Assembly: GCA_027483285.1 (NCBI GenBank)
Contig: JAIXUZ010000161.1
Coordinates: 1-14,644, forward strand
Direction: 5' to 3'
Source: Bacteroidota bacterium
Lineage (GTDB): Bacteria > Bacteroidota > Bacteroidia > CAMBQF01
Length of the DNA: 14,644 bases
Below are positions 1-8,400 of the stretch, one piece after another. The notes beneath the pieces were generated by a model, which saw only the letters and a list, made by a program, of their open reading frames with translations, was not told where the DNA came from and ran no database searches. Made by a program: the position numbers and the translations under genes. Within the stretch, counting starts at the first letter, position 1, and each line of letters opens with the position of its first letter.

Positions 1-944
1 ACTCCGCCAGACCTTTGTTGCTTTTTAAGGAAATAGCGGCCCGCATCTAACAAAGAGTTTAGCGGCACAAGGCCCACCAATTCAGAACCTGTAACACGCA
101 ACCCTCGGGCTTGTGCCTTGGTACAGGTTTCGTCAAACGCAATATGCAAGGGCGTTTCAATAATATTAGTAAGGTTCATAGATATCTGGGCAACGCCATA
201 CTCCGCTATAAACCAACCAATGGCCTTAACATGCTTAAGGCTGCCGGGTATAGAAACAGGGTTGCCGTTTTCGTCCTTTACAATCTCACCGGTAACAGGG
301 TCGCCAATGCGTTTAACACGGCCTTTCTCGCGTATATCAAACGCTACAGAGTTGGCACGACGTACCGATGTGGTGTTAAGGTTAACGTTGTAAGCAATTA
401 AAAAATCGCGCGCGCCAATAACTGTCGCACCTGCTTTTATATTCAGTTCGACAGGGCCAAAATCTGGCTTCCATTCCGCTTTTTTAATTTTCTCGGCAAA
501 GCCTTCGTATTCCCCTTCGCGGATAACCGACAGGTTGCTGCGCTTTTTATCGTCCTGTGCGGCCTCGTATAAGTATACAGGAATTTGCAACTCCTCGCCT
601 ACCCTTTTGGCAAGCTGTTTGGCAAACTCAGCTGTTTCTTCCATGCTAATACCACTAATAGGCACCAGGGGACAAACATCGGTAGCGCCCATACGCGGGT
701 GCTCGCCTTTGTGCTTGCTCATATCAATAAGCTCTGCTGCCTTTTTAATGCAACGGAACGCCGCTTCTACAACAGCCTCGGGACTGCCGGCAATGGTAAC
801 AACCGTGCGGTTGGTTGCTTTGCCCGGGTCTACGTTCAACAATTTCACCCCTTCAACCGTTTCTGCCTCGGCTGCTATTGCGTTGTATACTTCGGGGTTT
901 TGCCCATTGCTAAAATTGGGCACACATTCTATAATACGGTTCAT
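1..944 (-). CDS. ftcD: Glutamate formimidoyltransferase (5' part; C-terminus beyond window)
   Basis: It transfers the formimino group from N-formimino-L-glutamate to tetrahydrofolate in the cytoplasm, the last step of one histidine-degradation route. Translating the minus strand from the ATG at 944 gives 314 codons with no stop. The protein opens MNRIIECVPNFSNG, the typical N-terminus of the formiminotransferase N-subdomain (about 1-178). The block KHKGEHPRMGATDVCP follows at 77-92. His82 falls at the position of the catalytic His82 known from the mammalian enzyme. The C-subdomain follows (about 180-300, including GATVIGARDFLIAYNVNLN). The reading frame leaves the window at a KKQQRSGG stretch near the end of the transferase domain, so a fused cyclodeaminase domain (bifunctional form) or a short monofunctional form are both possible. 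The gene diverges from the SprT-like gene across 69 bases. The family call is firm; the domain content beyond the edge is unknown. Confidence 0.93.
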   Translation of the reverse strand, partial: MNRIIECVPNFSNGQNPEVYNAIAAEAETVEGVKLLNVDPGKATNRTVVTIAGSPEAVVEAAFRCIKKAAELIDMSKHKGEHPRMGATDVCPLVPISGISMEETAEFAKQLAKRVGEELQIPVYLYEAAQDDKKRSNLSVIREGEYEGFAEKIKKAEWKPDFGPVELNIKAGATVIGARDFLIAYNVNLNTTSVRRANSVAFDIREKGRVKRIGDPVTGEIVKDENGNPVSIPGSLKHVKAIGWFIAEYGVAQISMNLTNIIETPLHIAFDETCTKAQARGLRVTGSELVGLVPLNSLLDAGRYFLKKQQRSGG

Positions 945-966
945 AACTTTTATGCCTATTAAACCC

Positions 967-996
967 CAAATATCCGACAATTAGCCGTTTTACCAA
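967..996 (-). promoter_or_regulatory. Candidate Bacteroidota-type promoter for ftcD
   Basis: Read on the minus strand, TTG (994-996) is followed after 19 bases by GATATTTG (967-974). That is one mismatch from the Bacteroidota -7 consensus TAnnTTTG, with a spacing typical of that promoter class. Transcription would begin near 960, giving a leader of about 16 bases before the ATG at 944. The match is visual only. Confidence 0.4.
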
Positions 997-997
997 T

Positions 998-1005
998 TAT
1001 TTTTG
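998..1005 (+). promoter_or_regulatory. Candidate -7 box for the SprT-like / carbonic-anhydrase-like unit
   Basis: TATTTTTG is an exact match to TAnnTTTG, and only 8 bases separate it from the ATG at 1014. I see no TTG at the -33 distance. If used, the transcript would start within a few bases of the start codon, almost leaderless. The intergenic space is too short for much else. Confidence 0.35.
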
Positions 1006-1013
1006 CATTTGGT

Positions 1014-1628
1014 ATGTACGACAGGCTTTTACTTTTGTTAAAAAAATACGTTCCCGAGGCGGCTTGTCCGCTATTGGTAAACTGGCTTATTGGGTACCAA
1101 ACCAAGCTGATAATTACAGGCGAACGAAACACAAAACTAGGCGACTACCGGCCCCCGTTTGATGGTATGGGCCATTGCATAACAATTAACCATAACCTAA
1201 ACCAATACTCCTTTCTTATTACCCTGGTGCATGAGTTTGCCCACCTTTCAAACCATATACTATATAAACATACCGTTGCGCCGCATGGCAAAGAGTGGAA
1301 ACTTGAGTTTAAACGCCACATGTGGTTCTTTTTGCAAAGTGGTATGTTTCCGCCTGATGTTGACAAGGCACTACGCAAGTATATGGCTAACCCGGCAGCA
1401 TCTAGCTGTAGCGATATAAACCTGATGCGGGTGTTGAAAAAATACGACCCTGATGGGCATCTGAAAAAACACCTGGACGAGTTACCTGCCAACACACATT
1501 TTAAAATTGCTGATGGCAGGGTATTTATAAAAGGCCGGCTGGTGCGCAAGCGATTTAAATGTATAGAACTTGATACCAAACGATTATATATGATTAGCCC
1601 GATAATGGAAGTTGAGCCTATAGAATAG
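1014..1628 (+). CDS. SprT-like domain protein (zinc metalloprotease fold)
   Basis: The 204-residue protein carries the zincin motif HEFAH at 73-77 (His73, Glu74, His77). A second His-containing motif, HGKEW at 91-95, gives His91 as the probable third zinc ligand. This is the SprT/Spartan-type arrangement. It has no signal peptide or membrane segment, so it is probably cytoplasmic. Family members include the DNA-protein-crosslink protease Spartan, but the substrate of bacterial versions is mostly unknown and is not shown here. The C-terminal 50 residues look like a degenerate SprT tail (KGRLVRKRFKCIELDTKRLY). They contain only one Cys, so the usual Cys4 zinc ribbon is absent. The name resemblance to SprA/SprT gliding proteins is coincidental. 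The start at 1014 is the first in-frame ATG and precedes the first predicted helix. The next gene begins 22 bases after the stop, so the two are likely co-transcribed. Confidence 0.85.
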   Translation: MYDRLLLLLKKYVPEAACPLLVNWLIGYQTKLIITGERNTKLGDYRPPFDGMGHCITINHNLNQYSFLITLVHEFAHLSNHILYKHTVAPHGKEWKLEFKRHMWFFLQSGMFPPDVDKALRKYMANPAASSCSDINLMRVLKKYDPDGHLKKHLDELPANTHFKIADGRVFIKGRLVRKRFKCIELDTKRLYMISPIMEVEPIE

Positions 1629-1650
1629 TACATTTGCCAAAAAAATAAGT

Positions 1651-2166
1651 ATGGCATTGATAAAACCTGTAAACGGAAAAGAACCCCAATTTGGAGAAAA
1701 TATATACCTGGCAGAAAATGCCACTGTTGTGGGTGATGTGGTAATGGGCAACGATTGCAGTGTATGGTTTAACGCCGTAGTGCGTGGCGATGTACATTAC
1801 ATAAAAATTGGTAACAGGGTAAACATACAGGATGGGGCTGTTTTGCACTGCACCTACCAGCAAGCCCCCTTAACTATTGGCAACAATGTTTCTATAGGGC
1901 ATAACGCCCTGGTACACGGCTGCACGGTGCACGATAATGTACTAATTGGCATGGGCGCCATTGTAATGGATAATGTGGTGGTAGGAGAAAATTCTGTTGT
2001 GGCGGCCGGCGCGGTGGTTTTAGAAAACACAATTATTGAACCCGGGTCGATTTGGGCGGGAGTTCCGGCAAAATTTGTTAAAAAAGTTAACCCCGAATTA
2101 TTTAGCGGGCAAATAGAGCGTATATCTAAAAACTATGTAATGTACGCCAGTTGGTTTAAGGAGTAA
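1651..2166 (+). CDS. Gamma carbonic anhydrase family protein (left-handed beta-helix)
   Basis: The 171-residue protein is built of hexapeptide repeats typical of left-handed beta-helix proteins (for example IGNNVS, VVGENS, VVAAGA), followed by a C-terminal helix (about 147-165). The gamma-CA metal site is visible: His66 in VLHC, and His84 and His89 in GHNALVHG with the family's five-residue spacing. Arg45, Gln60 and Asp61 (WFNAVVRGD, VNIQDG) are the conserved trimer and active-site residues. It is short, as in the YrdA/PaaY-type subgroup, and lacks the acidic loop that carries the proton-shuttle Glu of archaeal Cam. Carbonic anhydrase activity is therefore plausible but not certain. It should act as a cytoplasmic homotrimer with metal between subunits. 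It follows the SprT-like gene by 22 bases, and the upstream bases are A-rich rather than a clear Shine-Dalgarno. Confidence 0.9.
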   Translation: MALIKPVNGKEPQFGENIYLAENATVVGDVVMGNDCSVWFNAVVRGDVHYIKIGNRVNIQDGAVLHCTYQQAPLTIGNNVSIGHNALVHGCTVHDNVLIGMGAIVMDNVVVGENSVVAAGAVVLENTIIEPGSIWAGVPAKFVKKVNPELFSGQIERISKNYVMYASWFKE

Positions 2167-2309
2167 GGCTTAGCCAATTATTATTTACCTGTTTCACCCC
2201 TGCCTTATATTATTTATAACCTATTTAGCCATAAATCTTACATACGACAGAAGGGGTACTTAACATGCTTTTGTGCAAAACTGGTTAGGCTGCAATTTGT
2301 GCTATATAT

Positions 2310-2317
2310 TATATTTG
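2310..2317 (+). promoter_or_regulatory. Candidate -7 box of the sprA promoter
   Basis: TATATTTG matches TAnnTTTG exactly. The expected -33 position (around 2285-2290) reads GGTTAGG, a poor match to TTTG. If used, the sprA leader would be about 140 bases and would include the hairpin at 2400-2423. The region is AT-rich, so a chance match is possible. Confidence 0.35.
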
Positions 2318-2392
2318 CTGATTGATTAAGTTTAATTGGCTTTATTACGGTTTGTGAAATACTAAAAAAAGAGCATCTGCGTTTGAGAGCCA

Positions 2393-2425
2393 ATGGAGAA
2401 CCGGGCCCCTGAAAAAGGCCGGTAA
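2393..2425 (+). other. Possible 10-codon leader ORF overlapping a hairpin
   Basis: An ATG at 2393 opens a short frame (MENRAPEKGR) that stops at TAA 2423-2425, 36 bases before the sprA start. A GAGAG at 2385-2389 lies just upstream, a weak ribosome-binding candidate. The ORF overlaps a hairpin with left arm ACCGG-CC (2400-2407, one bulged G at 2405) and right arm GGCCGGT (2417-2423), enclosing a 9-base loop. Translation of the mini-ORF would open this hairpin, as in a leader-peptide arrangement. No U-run follows, so it is not a terminator. It may be chance; I include it because the stem is GC-rich within an AT-rich leader. Confidence 0.25.
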
Positions 2426-2461
2426 CAATGCTTAATTAAGAACCAACCAACATAGAGAGCT

Positions 2462-5400
2462 TTGAGACTAATTGCTAAAACATTTGTTTTCTCTGTTTTG
2501 TTCACGGTAGTAGTATCTATTGTGTGGGCATCGTCGTTAGACTTTACCCCGCAGTATACCCCTGCCGAGATACTTAACTACACCGAAGAGGAGGATTACA
2601 CCGACTCTGAAAGTGAACAAACTACTGTGGAGCTTAAGCACCAACCTACTGAGACAGACTTAATGGGCGGCTACCTGCCAATGGTGGTAGATACCCCTCC
2701 TACAGGCGACAGCCTGCATTTTCCACAAAGCGATAGCGATATTGACCCTTTTAACCAGGACCCACATAACTACTGGATACTGAACGACCCATCGAACGTA
2801 AAAACGGATATTACCTACGACCCACAAACGGGCGATTATAATGTAACGCAAAAAATGGGCGACGAAAATTACCGTCCGCCTACCTACATGACATCGCGCG
2901 AGTACAATGAGTACCGCTTTGACCAACAGATGCGCAAATACTGGCGCGACCGTTTAGATGCCGATAACGATGCCGAAGCTAAGAGCCGCGGCCTTATCCC
3001 TCAAATTAAAGTTAAGGGCAAACTGTTTGAAACCATTTTTGGGTCGAACGTAATTGATATACGCCCTAATGGTAGTGCCGAGATTATTTTGGGTTACACA
3101 TCAAACCGGACCCAAAACCCTAACTTACCTATAAACCAGCAACGTATTGGGGCGCTTAACTTCCAGAATAAAATACAAATGAGCGTTATAGGTAAAATTG
3201 GCGACCGTATTCAACTTGGTACCAACTATAACACAGAAACAGGTTTTGCTTTTGATAACAAACTGAACCTGAAATACGAAGGTGGCGAAGACGACATTAT
3301 TAAGCTTATTGAGTTTGGTAACGTAAACCTACCCCTTACCGGCCAGCTGATACAAGGCTCGCAAAGCTTATTTGGTATTAAAACCCAGTTGCAGTTTGGC
3401 CGCCTAAAAGCCACTGTATTATTCAGCCAGCAACAGGGCCAAAAGCAAACTATAGAGTTACAGGGTGGTGCACAAACTACCAAGTTTGAATTCTCGGCCA
3501 ATAACTACGAGGCCAACCGCCACTACTTTATAGGCCAAAGGTTTCACGATACGTATAACACAGCCCTGCAAGGCCTACCTGTTGTAATATCACCCGTAAA
3601 CATTACCCGTATTGAGGTTTGGGTAACCAACAAAATTTTCGCGGTAGATAACGTACGTAACATACTTGCCCTGCAAGACTTAGGTGAGACCGCCCCTGAT
3701 GGTTACAACCAGGTGGGTGTTAACTACACAGGCAGCCCCCAAAACTACCCAGACAATGGCAACAACACATTAAACCCACCAGTACTTAGCACTACCTACC
3801 CTACCGTACGCGATATTAGCAATGGCGGTGCAGGTACGTTTTACGATGCAAACACCAGTCCATTTGCTGGTTTGGTTGACTATGAGCAGCTGACCAACGC
3901 CCGTATGCTTAGCGCACAAGATTATACCATTAACACCCGCTTAGGTTATATATCGCTAAACCAGCCGCTGAATAACGACGAGGTTTTGGGTGTTGCTTAC
4001 CAATACCAGTACAACGGACAGGTTTACCAGGTGGGTGAGTTTTCTAACGACGGTATACCCGGCCAACAGGCGTTGATTGTTAAGATGTTGAAGAGTACGA
4101 CGCTTAACACCAAGTTGCCCATGTGGGACCTGATGATGAAAAACGTTTACTCGTTGGGTGGTTATCAAATAAGCCCTGATAACTTCCAGATGAACGTTAC
4201 CTATTTGAACCCTACTACCAACAACAAGATTAACTTTTTACCCGAAGGTGCTGCTTTTCAGGGAGTACCCCTTATACAACCTCTAGGGGTTGACAGATTG
4301 AACAACCAGAATGACCCTATGCCTGATGGCAGGTACGATATGATTGATGGGATTACCATTAACAAGGCTACGGGCCGTATCTATTTCCCCAAGGTAGAGC
4401 CATTTGGTAAAGACTTACGCACACTGTTTAATGCTGCTGAAGCTGCAGCGGGCTTACCTAACAAATATGCTTACGATTCGCTATACCGAACCACCCAGCC
4501 GCTGGCGCAGTTAGACGCGGTACATAACCGTTTCTACCTGTCGGGGCAATATCAGGCCGCATCGGGGGCTGAGATTTCGCTGAACGCGATGAACATACAG
4601 CAAGGCTCGGTTACTGTTACCGCCGGAGGCATCAACTTAAAAGAAAACGTTGACTTTACGGTAGACTATGCCTTAGGTAAGGTGCGTATAATTAACGAGG
4701 GGATAATGAATTCGGGTACGCCGATAAAGATATCGCTGGAGAACAACTCGTTGTTTAACGTACAAACCAGGCGATTGATTGGTACTCACTTAGATTATAA
4801 GGTGAATAAGGACTTCCAGTTAGGGGCTACGATTATGAACCTGACCGAAAGGCCTATTACCTTTAAAATTAACATTGGCGATGAGCCCATATCGAACACC
4901 ATTTGGGGTATAGATGGTACGTTTAAAAAAGACGCGCCTGTTATTACCCGTTTGCTTGATAAGCTACCTTTTTACAGTACCAAAGCGCCATCGAGCATAA
5001 TGGCATCGTTTGAGACGGCGCACATTATACCGGGGCACTCGAAAATTATTGGTAAAACAGGTACTTCTTACATTGATGACTTTGAGGGTGCTGAAACATC
5101 TATAGACATAAGGAACTTTGGTTTATGGTCGTTAGCATCGTTACCAGAAGGGCAATCAGACTTATTCCCAGAAGGTACTACCACACTGGATAACATTGAC
5201 TACGGTAAAAACCGTGCCTTGTTTTCGTGGTATACTATTGACCCTTTGTTTGCTAACTCTAACAACCTGACGCCACAGCATATTGTGAACGATAACGTGC
5301 AACGTGCCGACCACAACGTACGCCAGGTAATAGAAACAGAGGTGTTCCCTAACAAGCAACGCCCGGGCAACCAGGTAGCGGTGGTACCTATGCTAAACTT

Positions 5401-8400
5401 AGCATTTTACCCTAACCAACGCGGCCCTTATAACTTTGATGCATCGCAAAGCACATTCTCTAAAGGCTTAAACCCTGATGGTACACTTAAAGACCCCGCC
5501 AGCCGCTGGGGTGGTATAATGCGCCGTATAGAAACCAACGACTGGGAAGCTGCCAACATTGACTATATTGAGTTTTGGATGATGGACCCATTCAACTCTG
5601 ACAACCCACAAAACCCATACTTAGGAAATGACACATGGGCTGACCCTAACAAGGGTGGTGAATTGTATATTGATATTGGTAACGTATCGGAAGATGTGTT
5701 GAAAGACGGCCGCCAGTCGTTTGAGAACGGTATACCGCCCGATGGAAGCCTGGACCCAACCAAAATTGCGAATACCCCGATAGGCCGCGTGCCACTGGTA
5801 CAACAATTGGTTAATGCTTTTGATAATAACCCTGAAAGCCGCCAGTTTCAAGATGTAGGTTTTGATGCCTTGGGCGATACGGCCGAGCTTAACTTTTTTA
5901 CTACCGGCGTAGGCAGCACAAGCCAGGGCTCTTACGAAAGCCGCCTGGTAAGTGCCGGTGTATTGCAAACTGTTATTGATGAGATTAAGAGAGACCCATC
6001 GAACGACAACTACCGCTATTTTAGAGGTAATACATTAGACGGGCAGCAGGCTACAATACTCAGCCGCTATAAACGCTTCAGCATGCCGCAAGGCAACTCG
6101 CCTATTGGCGAAACTACCGTTGACGGTGTAGCCCAAACGGCCCAATCGCCGCTACCAAATATTGAGGATATTAACCGCGATAATACGCTATCAACTACCG
6201 AGAGCTACTTCCAATATAAAATAAAACTTCGCCCTAAAGATTTAGTGGTAGGTAAAAACTATGTTACCGATAAATTTACTGTCCCTGTCAGCACTTCTGC
6301 CGGCGATAAAGAAATTACGTGGTACCAATTCCGTATACCTATCCGCAGCTACGAAAAACAAATAGGTTCTATTAACGATTTCCGCGCTATACGTTTTATC
6401 CGTGTGTTTATGAAAGGCTGGCAAGACAGCGTTGTTTGCCGCTTTGCACGCTTTGAACTGGTACGTGGCGAATGGCGCCGCTTTGGCGACCAGCTGCAAT
6501 GGCCGGGCGCTTATGTTACCCCTGACCCATCGGCTACATTCTTTGCCGTATCAACCGTAAACATTGAAGAGAACGGCCGTAAAGAGCCTACCAAATATGT
6601 GTTGCCTCCCGGCATTAACCGCGAGATTGACATTACCACTACCAACTTACAACGGCTAAACGAGCAAAGCGAGCAGATACTGGTTTGTAACCTGGGCGAT
6701 GGGGATGCGCGGGCCATATATAAGAATACCAAGTTTGACATGCGTGCATACAAAAACCTGAAAATGTATGTACACTGCGAACAGTATGGCACCACCACAC
6801 TTAACGATAAAGACGTTACGGCATTTATACGTTTAGGGTCTGACTTTGACCAAAACTACTACGAGTTTGAAACGCCGATGTTTACCACCACACCGGGTGC
6901 GGCTGACGCTGAAGATATTTGGCCGGAGATAAACAATGTGGACTTTGCATTAGATATCCTTCAATCAGTAAAACAACAACGTAATTTTATAGCAGGGTAT
7001 GATATAAATATGCCGTTTACCGTTGATACAGTTATTGGTGGTATTATGCGCCGCATTACCGTGCGTGGCAACCCTAACTTAGGTGGCGTATTGGCTATTA
7101 TGATTGGGGTGCGCAACCCATTGAAAAATGATAACCCCTGGGGTAACGATGATGGCCTGCCTAAGTGTGCAGAATTGTGGTTTAACGAGTTGCGCCTGTC
7201 TGACTACTTTGAAAAAGGGGGCTACGCAGTAAATGCAAGGGTGCAAGCCCAACTGGCAGACTTAGGTACATCAACCGTATCATTTGGCAGGTCGACATTT
7301 GGTTTTGGTAACGTAGACCAAAGGCCGTTAGACCGCCAACGTAACAACACTACCCAGTACGACTTCTCTACCACTATTGACTTTGGTAAATTCTTCCCTG
7401 CCAAGTGGGGGGTTTCTATACCATTTTTTACCAACCGAGGGGAGATATGGAGTAACCCGCAGTTTAACCCGCTGGACCCTGACATTAAGTTTGACGTAGC
7501 ACTGGCAACTGCACTTGCAACGGGGGGAGAACCAGCTGAAAACTCGTTAAGGTTATCAAACCAGGACTATACCCGCAGGCGCAGCATTAACTTTACCAAT
7601 GTGCGCATAGTACGCCAAAGTACGCCCGGAACCGGTGGCAAGCCTAAAAAGGTGTACCCATGGAGTGTATCAAACTTTGACTTTACCTACTCATACACCG
7701 AACTGTTTAAGCGCAGCATTAACACCGCTTACTTTATAGATAAGAACTACTTAGGTGCATTGGGCTATAACTACCAGGTGCAAACGCCTAAGAGCCTTAA
7801 ACCGTTTGATAAGATTAAGGCATTTAGCAGCCCATGGCTGGCGCTTATTAAAGACATCAACATAACACCACTGCCCCAGCGCTTAAGTATACGTAACGAC
7901 ATTAACCGCCACTATGCCGAAACCCGCATACGCGACGTTGCCGCGGCATCTAACGCAGGCTTTTTGCCGTTACCTCCACAGTATACAAAATCGTATACCT
8001 GGAACCGTAACTACGATTTGCAGTGGCCTATTACCAAATCAATACAAATGAACTTTAGGGCAACCAACAACGCCCGTATTGACGAGGATACCGGCCGTGT
8101 GGATACCCGCGCCAAACGCGACTCTATATTAAACAACATACAGAACTTTGGACGTAATACCAATTACAGCCAGTCGTTTGATATTACCTACCAGTTACCT
8201 ATTAACAAAATACCATTGTTGAGCTTTGTAACGGCCAGCGCTAACTATGCTTCTACCTATTCGTGGACAGCGGCATCGTTAGACACTACGGCGCAAAAGC
8301 TGGGTAACATGATACAGAACTCGCGTACGCAAGGGCTTACCGGCCAGCTGAATATGATGCAGCTGTATAATAAGATTCCGTACTTTAAAAAGATAATGGC

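Larger units (their letters stand above)
2167..2461 (+). other. Intergenic region and sprA leader
   Basis: These 295 bases between the carbonic-anhydrase-like gene and sprA contain no supportable protein gene of normal size. The left half is AT-rich, with no hairpin-plus-T-run terminator that I can see. The right half holds a candidate -7 box, a bulged hairpin and a 10-codon ORF, listed separately. Confidence 0.6.

Noticed and set aside
535..984. Rightward open frames over the start of ftcD
   Set aside because: The opposite strand encodes an unmistakable formimidoyltransferase, so these are antisense shadows.
1145..1657. A 170-codon leftward open frame opposite the SprT-like gene
   Set aside because: It overlaps the HEFAH-containing coding sequence and shows no domain of its own.
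2167..2175. GGCT-T-AGCC inverted repeat directly after the gamma-CA-like stop codon
   Set aside because: Four base pairs with a one-base loop cannot form a stable hairpin, and no T-run follows.
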